Assembly (NCBI RefSeq): GCF_001411555.2
Contig: NC_049905.1
Span: 6,973,053-7,037,052 of the forward strand
DNA length: 64,000 nucleotides
Source of the DNA: Juglans regia
Lineage: Eukaryota; Streptophyta; Magnoliopsida; Fagales; Juglandaceae
Direction: 5' to 3'
Under the pieces are notes generated by a model. The model worked only from the letters and a program-made list of their open reading frames with translations. It was not told the DNA's origin and did not search any database. Made by a program: the position numbers and the translations under genes. Shown here one piece after another: positions 45,902 to 57,757 of this stretch; position 1 is the first letter of the stretch, and each line of letters starts with the position of its first letter.

Positions 45902-48900
45902 TTCTTCTAGGGTTTGCTTCTTCGACTTCTCTCTTATCTTCCCCCTTCCCTCTCCGTGCGGTTTCGATGACTACACTTCCCCCTTTTTTCTAAAACGAGC
46001 AAGAGAAATACTACTTTGGAAAATACTAGCATGTCCACTTTGTTTGCTCCCTCTATTTGACCGCCGGTCAAATTTTTTTTTTTTTTTTTCATATTTTAGT
46101 GATTAAAAAATTATTTTTAAATATATTAGTATATTTTTTTATTTTTTAAATATATTTAAATATATTAAAAAATTATGAAATTTTTTTTTTTTTTACGTTG
46201 AGCAGTATACCCAACTGTCAAGTTGGGACGGCAGAGTAACCGCACTCTTAAGATAGTTATTTTAAATGTATTGATATATTTTTTTATTTTTTAAAAATAT
46301 TTAAATATATTAAAAAAATATGAAAAAAATTAAAAAAAAAAGTTCAAAACAAACTAACTATATAGATGAGTGGTGTTACTCAGGCGGAAGAGGAGCACCG
46401 CTCAACGAGCAATATGGCTCTAATTTGATGAATTTGAAAATTAATAATTTAAAATTTAAAATAAAATTTTAATTTATGAAATATTTAATATTATTTAAAA
46501 AATCATTCATAAAAAAATAAAGAAATGATATTATTTAAAAATTCATTAATAAAAGTATGCAAGCACAATGCACTACCTTTAAAAAAAATAGATAAATCTA
46601 ATATTCATATGAAAAAATTATTTTTTAATGACAAACTCTATATTTTTTTTAAAAGTAATACGTGAGATTTGTACACTCTAAAACTATATCATTACTTTAA
46701 AAAAAAAAACTCATTATATATATATATATTTTAAATTCTTTTATAGAAGTTCACGGTCCTCAGGAAAACTTCTATAAAAAGATTTAGCATCAGTTGTGTT
46801 ATTTATTAGTAATTATGCATGTTATGGCAGACTATCTTAGCTGAAAATACAAAATAATTTTTTTATTCTAATTGATATATGAAGCTTCCGCATGATGAAT
46901 ATTTTCAATGCGTTAACACATGGATATATACGAGGAAGTAAATAATGTGTAACTTTATATATATTCTCTTTGAAGAAGTATTATCTATAATAAAAAAGTT
47001 ATTTTTTATATTAATTTTAATTTTTTTTATATGAAAAATGATAGTATGTTTTATGAGTTCGTTTTTTCATTTTAACCGTTGATGTATTTTTTATTATTTT
47101 TTTGCTTAATTAGTAAGAAAGTAATTTTTAATATATTAATATATTAATTTTTAAAAAATATTTTAAAAAATTAAAATGTGAAATTTATATCGGAACGCAC
47201 ACCAGCACTACTCTTTATATTAACGGAGTTTGGATTCTGGAAGGCAAAGATGCATATGTATATGGTGAAGCGGACAAGCCACGCATGGAATTTTGATCCA
47301 GATTTGCTTAAAGCACGTGGTGCTTCTATCCTCCTGGGCCTCGAGGAGGACTGAAACAAAACTTATAACGTCGACAAAATGTCGATATTATATTTACAGG
47401 CTCCACCCTTTTTATGACTATCATTTAGAGAACAAAATTAGAGAAATCCGTGTACGGTTTTTATAACATCGCATGCATATAGAGGCCAAATGACTAATTA
47501 AGAGTACTGATATTGGTTTAGTCAAATGTTAATACATCTTCAAATTTTGTCTAGCTATGATTGAAATAGTCTGAATTGGAGTAGGCAAAGCTCCTCAACT
47601 CCACTTTTGAGCCATGGTAACTCCAAGCTCTTCTTTAAGCTTAGATAGTTACTGTTCATAATCAAAAAGAATTTTTTATTTTAAATTTTTTTCCATTGTA
47701 ACCATCTCTCTCTCTCTCTCATCCTCTCTCTCTCGTATTTGATTATATATATATTGACTAATTTCTAATTAATTTATGATGGTTTGGCTCTAGAAACTTA
47801 GGAATACATGGTTGAATTTTGCTGTATTATAGGCTTTATGCTTGCATTTCTCCCACAAGAGGAAATTGAAAAAAAATATTTTTCTATATTATTATGATAC
47901 AGATTTTTCCAGATTATTATGATACAGATTTTTCATATTTGCACTAAGTTTATTGGATATGATGAATGTGTATGAATTGCTATTAGATGACAAAGACATT
48001 TCTCACAAGAATTGTAGATGGGGTATGTGTTGGTTAATTAGGTTGAAAAAAAATAGTTGGGAAACAATAAGTTATTTAAAAGTTAAATTATTAATTAACA
48101 TATAGTTAGTATAATTGTAAAATATATAAAAAAAAAATTATATTATTATATGGGCTAATCCAATGTATGGTTATATCTTGAATATTTTTAATTTTATATA
48201 AAACATGTACTTTTAACTAAATTTTAGAGATGATTTTAGCTAGATCGATGCCAATACTCTAATACAAAATGATACTTGTTACGGTATCTTTGGACATCTC
48301 TCATGAGAGAGAGAGGGAGAGAGAGAGGGGGGGGGGGGTTGATATCAGATTATAGGACTATGAACAAAATCAAAATTGATTTCTTTTTCAGAGATTATCG
48401 TGTCATGTGGCATTTGAATGACAATGAGAATTAAATCAAAATCACAAACTGGTGAGTGGGGAGATTATGCAAAAAAAGCATTTCAATGACATCATGACAT
48501 AATGGTCATAAGATTGAAAGCAATTAATATTAGAACATTGTTGAGGCCAGACCTTTTGACTAAAAACTTCAGATCAGGCCGGCATCGTCTAAATTGTAGC
48601 TCAACAAGTAAGTCTTTCTTTTGTAATATTAAAGTTAGTATGCAATAGTCATAATACTTTTGGATCAATAGTTAGATTTTTAATAATTGATATAAAAAAA
48701 GAGACTGCATCAAGAATTCAAATCACAGAAGAGACGACCGATATGCTAGATTAAAATAGCTTCATATTATGTAAGACATAGTATTAAGTCATAAGTCAGT
48801 ATTGATAGAGTGAGCTACTGGTGTGGGGGAATCCGAATGTGATGATGCTGAGCTGGCAGATCCATGTGGATAGTGTTGGACTACCTCGAGAAGGTAGATT

Positions 48901-51466
48901 AGTGTAAATATGACAGGAAAATGTGAAAATTGCTCTAATTTGAATAATATTGCATACGTGTCAGTATTTTGGCCATAACTTTAGCTATAAATATTATCAT
49001 CATGTATGATTCCAATTTGAAAATCTCTTCTGGGCACACACTATCTATGTCGGGCGATCCCCTTTCGATCCTGAAATCAACTGATCTAGTTTATTTTTAC
49101 CTTTTCGGATAAAAAATCTCAAGATCTTGTATTTTCTTAGCTATATAAGCCTAGCTTGTGAGCTTCGGATCTAGTTTTCGATTTTTATGAAAAAACCTTA
49201 TTCTTAGAGTTTTCTCTCTACATTGCATCTTTTTTCAATCTCAATCTCAATCTCTAATTTATGTTGATTAACTAGCCATCGGAACAACTCTTATTATGCC
49301 TAGTGTCAATTGCTGTGGACATCAAATTTGAAAGTGTGATGGAATGTTATACACAAAACAGAATGAGAAGTCACGTGTTCTAATCCACACAATTGGGTGG
49401 AATTCTTCCAATTTTGTGGTACAAAACATGAATATGGCTCAACCACACGACAGATTAAAATGAACCAAAATGGGTAAGTTTTTATCCTTTATAATGTGCA
49501 TCATTTATCGAACATATTGAGTCAAAAAGCTTCTGTTTCGTAGCTAGTGTTGTAAAAATGGCAGTATTGAAATTCAGGGGTCACCGGCCAGTTTAGACGG
49601 CAGATCAGTGCATGCTAGGAAACTTCCTCCAATGCGTCTTTATTTTATTTTTTATTTTTTTGTACCAAAACCAGACTCCAGTCACATACAAATGACAGTT
49701 CATGCCCCTTTTTTTTCGTTGTCCATTTTTTGATGATTAATCTGAAATTAATACGATTGCCGTTTGATTCTCTTCGAGGATGCCCTGAAAATTCCTCGAA
49801 ATTTCTAACTCGGGGGTACGGTTTTAGCCTTTAGGTACCAAAAATATTGCTGCTCCCTTTATAACATTCCCTCCTTGTCCTACCTTCTTACCGTTTATTT
49901 TATATTTAATTTTTTATTTTACTTAATTATTAAGGAAATGACTATTGGTAAAATTATATATTTTTTTAATTTTTTCTTAATGGTTAAGGATGTTAAAAAA
50001 ATATTTAAAAAAATGATAAAAAAAATAAAAAATTTGAAATGAACTATAAGCAATAAATGGCTTTTCACAAGTAATTTCTCGATATGTTATTAATTCCATA
50101 GACAAACATAACTTTTCACAAGTAATTTCTCGATGAACTAACGATTCGTTTAGGTGGCTTGATTTTGGGAGAGAGTCTAGATTGTCTTTAATACCCAGAT
50201 TTTTTACAAATAATTTTATATACAACTGTAAAGTGTGTAAATACTTTAAAAAAGAATGAGGTATATTATTAAAAAATTAATTTTTTTTATGTGAGTCCCA
50301 TGTTTTATTCACTTTTTTCAAAACGATTACGCAGAGGTTACACAGTTCACGGTTGCAAATATATTTTTTCATGATAATTGTAGTTGTGAGTATATAAGGA
50401 CCGTACAATCACTTTGAAAAAAATGAATAAATATGAGTCAATTCATATGAAAAAAAAAATTAATTTTTTAATAGCAGATCTCACTCTTTTTCAAACCAAT
50501 TGCACAATTTTTACGCACTCCATGATTATTATACGTAGCGTTACTCTATTTTAGATACAAATCCTTATTGAAGATCAATAAATTTTAATTGGTCAAAATG
50601 CCAGCAATATCAATCGTACAACGTTTTCTTCACGATCATCACCAATTAGATTAATTACAGCAACATCATCATCCAATCAATGCACTAAATACCATTGAAT
50701 GAAAGGAAAGTGGCAGCTATATATAAATGAAAGGGTAATTAATAGTATTTGAGAACAATACAAAGAATCTGGTAATCCAATATATAGCATTAATCTTCAT
50801 AAAATCTTTACAAATTATATATACGGACTAATATCCTCCAAATTAATTTTTGTCCAATTTCTTGGCGGATCCGATCTCAGAGATCAGAAATAGTATTATT
50901 ATTCACGTAAATTTTTTAAAAAAAATATTAAATATTCAATAAATATTATATATATATATATATATATATATTATACCACCGACGAGCAATGCCGGTACTT
51001 TTCCAAAATCTACCCAAAACAGGAATAGAAATTTCCTGAGATCAGATGATATTCATGATCATCCAATTAAGTTTACTGTACGTACGTTACACAGAACGCC
51101 TTCTATTTGTCTGTCTCCCTGCATAGATATATATATATATATATATATATATTGTCCAATCTAGTACGTACGCTAGTTTCTAATTTTGATCATATGATAC
51201 ATAAAAAGTACTACGTAGAACTACAGTACTATTCCTTCATTTCCAACGTCTTTCGATTAAAGTACATGTTGCTAGCAAAGCAAAGCAAACACCTGCATGT
51301 AGATCGAGGGAGGCTACATGTCAAGTACGTACATTGAGGTTCATGCAAGAATGGAAACAAGGGCTGCGAAAATTCCCGGAAGCTAGCTACACCAAACAAA
51401 TACATGATGATGAACAGTACGGCCCTCTACGTTTTCCAATCAATCAGTCAATCAATCTCATTCCCC
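45902..51466. other. 5.5 kb spacer between NudC and CAX
   Basis: The NudC 5' flank comes first. About 46085-46350 is a duplicated, extremely AT-rich foldback-like block (ATTTTTTTATTTTTTAAA appears twice). At 47700-47735 and 48300-48343 there are CT and GA runs, the latter ending in a run of about 12 G. Remnants of the Mutator-type MITE family lie at about 46565-46700, 50190-50358 and 50365-50546. A GGTTAAGGATGTT foldback remnant lies at about 49860-50050. TA runs occur near 50948-50973 and 51125-51152. No genes are supported; ORFs at 47171-47359 and 51107-51337 have no family resemblance. Confidence 0.5.
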
Positions 51467-51474
51467 TATATAAG
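51467..51474 (+). promoter_or_regulatory. TATA box of the CAX gene
   Basis: TATATAAG within CCCCTATATAAGATCCCC lies about 111 bases before the ATG, a typical plant arrangement. Confidence 0.65.
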
Positions 51475-51584
51475 ATCCCCATGAATAATATCACAAAGAG
51501 ATCTAGTCCGAGATCAGATCGAACTACTTTCTTTCTGGGTTTCGTTCGATTGATCTCCATATTTATATAGATTATATATCCTTC

Positions 51585-54500
51585 ATGGACTCACAACCAC
51601 CAGCAGCTGCAGCTGAGGCGGCATTGATGAACAACATGGAGGATGGAGGAGGAGGAGATCAGCCTAAGGGATTGGTTAACAAGGAGCTCTGGAATGGAAG
51701 ATCAGCACACAACGTTTCGTCCTCCATTTTGCGGAAGAAGTCGGATCCAGCACTTGTTTCGAAAATTAGGTTCAAAATGCTTAGACAATTGTTGGCTAAT
51801 TTGCAAGAGGTGGTCCTTGGCACCAAGCTTGCCATACTCTTCCCCGCCATTCCTCTAGCTGTTGTTGCAGACTTCCATAATTTCGGAAGAGTAAGTAGTA
51901 CTGCATGTTCTTTTTAGTTCAGATAGATGTTATATAGCTTGTAATAAACTCGACTCGACTCGACTCGATCTTGATATTATTGACCTATATTTATTTTTAG
52001 CCTTGGATATTTGCCTCGAGCTTACTTGGACTCGCCCCGCTTGCTGAACGTGTCAGCTTCCTGACTGAGTGAGTTCGCAGTTTAATCGATATGTGTCATT
52101 TTTTCCGACGTTTATAACAACAAAGTGAAATTTCTAACATGTTTTTCCCATAACAAAACTGTAGGCAAATCGCATACTACACTGGTCCCACAGGTATTGT
52201 TTTGAATAGTACCATTCATAACTCATGATTCGTAATCGAATCCATATATCTTCATTGAAATGGACTAAAATAACATGAAGTGTTGGATTTTATATATATA
52301 TATATATGCAGTTGGAGGGCTTCTGAATGCAACGTGTGGGAATGCAACGGAGCTAATAATTGCACTATTTGCTCTTCACGAAAACAAAATACATGTTGTC
52401 AAGTACTCCCTCTTGGGTTCCATCCTTTCCAACCTTCTTCTTGTTCTTGGCACCTCTCTCCTCTGCGGAGGCTTGGCCAACATTAAAAAGGAACAAAGAT
52501 ACGACAGAGTAAGAACACGATATTAATCAATTATTTTATAAATTCATTATAAAAAAATTATTTATTTGTGACAAACTATTATTTTCTGTTAAAATGAGTT
52601 TGTTTTCATCACAAATAGTCATTCTCATCGCAAATTATCATTTACAAATGCTCGTTTTTTTTATAGTTATTTACAAATCTGTTTATTGAAACACAGATCG
52701 AGAACATTATTGATATGAACATTTCATATATATCATATAGCACAGAAAAATTATCGGTATTTTGAGTTTTGTTATTACCGTTTTGATACAAATTCATTTA
52801 TATTTTTTTCGGTATAACAGAAACAGGCGGATGTGAACTCGCTCCTCCTGTTGCTTGGATTGCTATGCCACCTATTGCCCTTGATGTTCAAGTATGCGGC
52901 CTCCGGGGTTGACAATTTCACAGATCGCTATACCCTTCAGTTGTCAAGAGCAAGCAGCATTGTCATGCTTATAGCATACATTGCATACATCTTCTTCCAA
53001 TTAAAAACCCACAGGGAAATTTTTGAATCACAAGAGGTGATTAATAATCCTATATATACATACCACAAAGCCAAGATCATGAAAACATGATTAATATATA
53101 TCTTAATTAACAGTAAAATTCATTGTGGTCAATTATATAGCCAATCCAACCATATATATATATATGAAATGATAAAAAAAAAAGTTTTATATATATACAA
53201 ACTCCATTTAATATCGATCCTTCCAACTACTCGATCATGTTACATCACGAAAAATGATCGTGATGATAATTAAAATGATGAAAAGTAAAAATTTTCCATA
53301 CAAAGATTATTCGCTTTTCCATTTTTGTGACCTTAATTATAAAAATTAATTATTCAGTTGTTTTATATTTTACCCATGATAAATTAATTAATCCTTTTAC
53401 ACATACAATCTATATTAAAGAACTGGACAAAAATACCAAAAAGTTTAGGAATGTATGTACTTTAATTTCAATGCAAATTGGACAGGATGACGAGGAGGAA
53501 GAGAAGGCAGTTATAGGATTTTGGAGTGCCTTTGCTTGGCTGGTTGGCATGACGATCATCATAGCTGTGCTATCGGAGTACGTCGTGGGAACCATCGAGG
53601 TATATATACATGCAAGCCTTCTCCGCAATATAAATAAAAATTATATATATTTATTGATATAATAAGATTTGATTTGTAAAATAGTTTAATTTTTAATATA
53701 AAACCAATTAATTAGGCCGCATCGGACTCTTGGGGAATTTCTGTTAGCTTCATAAGCATAATTTTGCTACCAATCGTTGGAAATGCAGCAGAACATGCTG
53801 GATCGATCATCTTTGCATTCAAGAACAAGTTGGTATGAAATATACAAGATTTCTTTCTACCTATATTGCCTTTATTGAATCTATGCTAATTTGATTTTTT
53901 AAGTATTGAGAATTCTGGATATCGTGCAGGACATATCTCTTGGTGTGGCTCTGGGATCTGCAACTCAAATTTCCATGTTTGTGGTAAGATTGCCTTTAAC
54001 ATATATCCCAAAGAGAAATGATAGTTAATGCAATTGTAAGTACGTAAGGGTTGTGCAATCATTTTGAAAAAAATAAATATATACCAGACCTACATAAAAA
54101 AATTAATTTTTTAATAATAGACCATACTCTTTTTCAAAATGATTGCACGACGCTTGCGTACTCCACAACTGTATATAGCATTACTCTATACTAAAACTCA
54201 CCAAATAAATAACAATAAAATAAATAAATAAATCCTTCACCAAATTTATTACCCAAATAATTAACAAATCCAATTATCTATCGATTTTTTTAGGTTCCTC
54301 TAAGCGTAATTGTTGCTTGGATAATGGGTATCCGCATGGATCTTGATTTCAGTCTTCTTGAAACTGGTTCTCTTGCTTTTACGATCATTATCACAGCCTT
54401 CACTTTACAGGTATGACTTCTTTTTATTTATTTATTTATCAATTCTCTATATAGATGTCTTTGATCTGATCCTGTTAAGCATTGTGGACAAGTTTTTAAC

Positions 54501-55403
54501 GTTAATAACAGTACCAACACATGACGATGCCTATATATATGCCATTATTGTTGTACTTTTCAGGATGGAACCTCGCATTACATGAAAGGAGTCATACTTT
54601 TCCTATGCTACCTTGTCATTGGTGCTTGCTTTTTTGTCGATAACATCCCCATGAGTAAGTGCCTATGTACCCATGCAGAAAGCAACTTTCTAATTTCTTG
54701 TCATCTTTCGGATTAGGTTCATCTAGATTCATTAGTTCTTAAGTTAATTAGCAATAATTATAACATGATTAACACTTATCACTTTTACTCTAATTACCTA
54801 ATCGAATTAGATATTCCAATATGTAATTGTGAGAGATACGCAGTACAAGAAAAATGAGTATTTGTGATATGAGTAATACTACATACAGTCGTGGAATGTG
54901 CAAACGTCGTGCAGTCGCTTTGAAAAAGAGTGGGGTCCACTATTAAAAAATTAATTTCTTTTCAGGTGGGTCCCTTATTTATTCACTTTTTTCAAAGCGA
55001 CTGCACGGCGACTGCACGCTCACGACTGCAAGTATCATTTCTCTTGTGATATAAATTATTTGTGACGAAAACACAATCATTTTAATAGAAAATAACCATT
55101 TTACAAAAAATAACTAGTTACAAATAAACAATTTTCTTATAATGACGGAATGATCAATTGTTTTTGTGGGACCTACTTAGTTTATATGGAGATCCTATTT
55201 AGATAGTATCAAAAGTTGTATGCCGACTCACCTGATATGTCATCTCTCTTTAGGATTGGACTATCCGATTTCGTTAGATCGTTGAAATACAGAATGCTTG
55301 CGGTTAAGAAAAGAAATTAATTATTCCTGCAATTTTGATGACAGATGAAACAACCAGCAACTTGGGTGTTAAACTATCCTCAGGAGCTAGCCTGAATGCT
55401 TGA
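51585..55403 (+). CDS. CAX-type vacuolar cation/proton (Ca2+/H+) exchanger
   Basis: Eleven exons: 51585-51890, 52001-52068, 52165-52193, 52312-52508, 52821-53036, 53486-53599, 53716-53832, 53930-53983, 54294-54410, 54564-54654 and 55345-55403. They total 1368 bases, 455 aa. The N-terminus carries [20 protein letters not shown], matching the regulatory, autoinhibitory region of plant CAX1/CAX3. About eleven membrane helices follow. The two alpha-repeats are intact: [13 protein letters not shown] (about residue 144) and [17 protein letters not shown] (about residue 332). The acidic linker [13 protein letters not shown] is present. The protein uses the tonoplast proton gradient to load Ca2+ into the vacuole. 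Introns 8 and 10 each hold a Mutator-type MITE. It looks functional; CAX1 versus CAX3 cannot be decided from this alone. Confidence 0.95.
54013..54186. mobile_element. Mutator-type MITE in CAX intron 8
   Basis: The ends are GAGAAATGATAG and, inward from the right, GAGTAATGCTATA. The arms continue through TTGTGCAATCATTTTGAAAAA and its partner. The flanks TATCCCAAA (54004-54012) and TATACTAAA (54187-54195) match at 7 of 9 bases, fitting an old 9-bp target duplication. Confidence 0.75.
54871..55043. mobile_element. Mutator-type MITE with a perfect 9-bp target duplication in CAX intron 10
   Basis: TTGTGATAT lies at 54862-54870 and again at 55044-55052. The arms share GTGCAGTCGCTTTGAAAAA and GGGTCC in inverted orientation and end GAGTAATACT and GAGAAATGATACT. 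The hinge is TTAATTT-rich. A 9-bp duplication is the mark of Mutator-like elements. The near-identical duplication shows that this copy is younger than its neighbour in intron 8. Confidence 0.87.
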
Positions 55404-56609
55404 GCTGGCTACGTGGTTTGGGATTTACATGGATCCCAAACTAATTAAAAGGATGGTGCAATATCCATAAGTGTAGCACGTACGTAGTTCTTACAATATT
55501 ATTATATATGATCATCATCATCCATTTTGTGAAGCACCGGAAAATTAAACTTTGGTTATAATTCCCATTTCAAATTTAGAGAGATCATGAGTAGTAGTTA
55601 ATGTGGGCCAATTGAGAGCTCCATCAAATACAGCATGCAAGAGGTTTGCAAAAGCTACAGGCGCAAGTCCAAGAAAAGAGGAGAATACTTCTTAAAAGTT
55701 ACTCAGAGATCAAGAATGCATGCATGCATGCATGCATGGATTTTCAAGCTGATCAAGATGTTTTTTTGTATATATAGTACTTCGATCTATCTGCGATGTC
55801 TCTGCAATAAGGCTTTATTTCTAAATTCTAGTTCATAAATGGTGGTGGCAAATGCCAAGCAGCAGTACTGCCTTCTCTTTTACCACCCACGCATGCACCC
55901 ACCTCTCTTTCTTTTTTGTTTGTGAAATTTTAAGTTTCTATCATTTTGCATGCAGTTTAATTTAAGCTGATCATCATCCATGTTGCTCTAGAGGAAGAGA
56001 TGGCATCACGTCAATCTTTGATGTAATAAGAAAATTCCGAGGTTTCTTTTTATTTCAATTTTATATTTCAATAAAATCAATGAAGTCTTTTTAAGATTTA
56101 TCTTATTCTCTCTCTCTCTCTCGTCATGGTTCTTTTGTGACAGATTCTTTAGAGTTTTTAGGCCTGTGAATCTTAAATGAAGTGACTCATTTTCTACCCA
56201 AGTAAATGATTATATATATATATATATATATAAGTCCGTCTACGTACAATCCTCGAATGGTGACTACCCACGTAGACCTGGACATTTTGTCCCTATTCTT
56301 TTTTAAATTACAATAATGTCTCTAAAGTCATCTTTGTTGAGTTCTCCCACTTCTGCAACTGAATCCGCAGTTTCTAGTTCCCCACAGAGCAAGTTCTATT
56401 GCTCTGCAACTGATATCAAATCTCCTTTAAGCTATCTGAGAGGAACTGGTACGTACTGAGTGTGCCAATTTGGTTTCCACCTCCTGTACATCACCCCGGT
56501 TAGCTCCATTGATGGATGCTTGTTGGAATCATCTTCAACTTCCACGAACTAGGGATCAAATAAGTCTACTGCATGGTCTGATAATACAATGGAGACCATG
56601 TGGCTCTAG

Positions 56610-56687
56610 ATGGGATTGCCTACTGAGGAGCTAAAAGAAAGAGCTGACAAGTTTATTGTCCGAGTCAATAAACAAATGTGGCTCTAG
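56610..56687 (+). pseudogene. Fragment resembling a DUF761-type (cotton-fibre protein) C-terminal motif
   Basis: The frame reads MGLPTEELKERADKFIVRV then NKQMWL and a stop. EEL-x3-AD-FI-RVN-Q is the C-terminal motif of plant DUF761 proteins. The 16-base phrase ATGTGGCTCTAGATGG occurs at both edges, so the piece is framed by a direct repeat. No upstream gene body is seen in frame. Treat as a remnant. Confidence 0.4.
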
Positions 56688-56745
56688 ATGGAATAGATAC
56701 TGTAATCCCAACACATAGTATAATTTGGAGCTAAATATTTAAAGA

Positions 56746-57108
56746 ACCCAACACTAATCTTGTTTTCCGATCATCAACATGCAAAGAGAAAAAATTGGAG
56801 AACTTCATAATTTAAAAAAATGCAATTAGTACCTTAAATTTCAAACAAACAAATATTGTATTCTGATCATCAACAGGAAAGGAGAAAAAATTGAAGAGAA
56901 CTTCATAATTTAAAAAAGAAAAATGCGAAAAGTACCTCAAATTTCATAACCCAACACAGAAATTGTATTCGATCATCAACAGGAAAATAGAAAAAAAAAA
57001 ATTTGAAGAGAACTTCATAATTAAAAAAAAAAAAATGTAAACAGTACCTCAAATTTCAGAACCCAACACAGATATTGTATTTCGATTGTCAGCAGGAAAA
57101 GGAAAGGG
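56746..57108. repeat. About 103-bp tandem repeat, 3.5 copies
   Basis: Units begin (AAC)CCAACAC at about 56748, 56848 (degenerate), 56952 and 57062. They share GATCATCAACAGGAAA, GAGAACTTCATAATT and AGTACCTCAAATTTC. Differences between units lie mostly in A-run length. Confidence 0.88.
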
Positions 57109-57526
57109 TAACGAACTTAGGTTGAAGGGGGATGGAAGGATAATGGGTAACGTCGTGCATTTGGTTCAGTCAACATGACGGGAGAAAGAAGAAACGTTTC
57201 AATCTGAGGAAGAGGGTAAGGCAACAACGTCGTGCGTTTGTCCATCAAGCCTTAAATGAAACGAGTCGTTTCATCCACATAAGGCCTGCCTGGGCAGTCC
57301 CATGTTTGGGACTACAAAAAAGATTTTTCTTTTATATATATAGAGTTGTGCTATACCCACAGAAGGTGTAGTACCAAAAAATCTCTCGAGAAGGCCAAAT
57401 GGCTTTTTTATTTTTATTTTTGATTTTTTTCATACATTTTTTTATACCTTCAAATATTTTTTTAAAAAAATTCACAATATCATTAAAAAATATTTCCTTA
57501 ATCAGTAAATTAAAAAGAAAGAAAAT

Positions 57527-57757
57527 GATAGGGTTACTACCCCTTTACTATTCATTTACTATTCTTTTTGTATTTGATTTTTTTTAATTTTTTATTTTAA
57601 TTAATGGTTAAGAAAGTGACTATTAGTAAAATTATATATATATTTTTAAATTTTTTCTTAATAATTAAGGATGTTAAAAAAATACTTAAAAGAAAATGAT
57701 AAAAAAATAAATATACTATAAGTAGTAAATAGGTAGTAAATGAATAATAACCCTATC
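57527..57757. mobile_element. Foldback MITE with GATAGGGTTACT-type ends
   Basis: Left end GATAGGGTTACTACCCC; right end, read inward, GATAGGGTTATTATTCA. Both arms continue with TTTACTATTCATTTACTA-like sequence. The interior holds TTAAGAAAGTGACTATTAG and its inverted partner TTAAGGATGTT. Related, more decayed copies lie near 38985, 46090 and 49860. Confidence 0.75.

Larger units (their letters stand above)
55404..57526. other. CAX 3' flank and low-complexity spacer
   Basis: CAX 3' UTR and flank come first. An ATGC tandem run lies at 55717-55738 (CATGCATG, the RY motif sequence). A TA run lies at 56211-56232. A DUF761-like fragment sits at 56610-56687. The 103-bp tandem repeat covers 56746-57108. 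The phrases TTAAATGAAGTGACTCATTT (near 56174) and TTAAATGAAACGAGTCGTTT (near 57252) look like diverged direct repeats about 1.1 kb apart and might bound an unrecognised element. Confidence 0.45.

Noticed and set aside
46006..46260. Possible small gene at the start of the NudC-CAX spacer
   Set aside because: Only T-rich low-complexity frames; no splice or domain support.
48328..48340. A run of about 12 G as a G-quadruplex control element
   Set aside because: It is the tail of a GA microsatellite in a geneless spacer; such runs are common slippage products.
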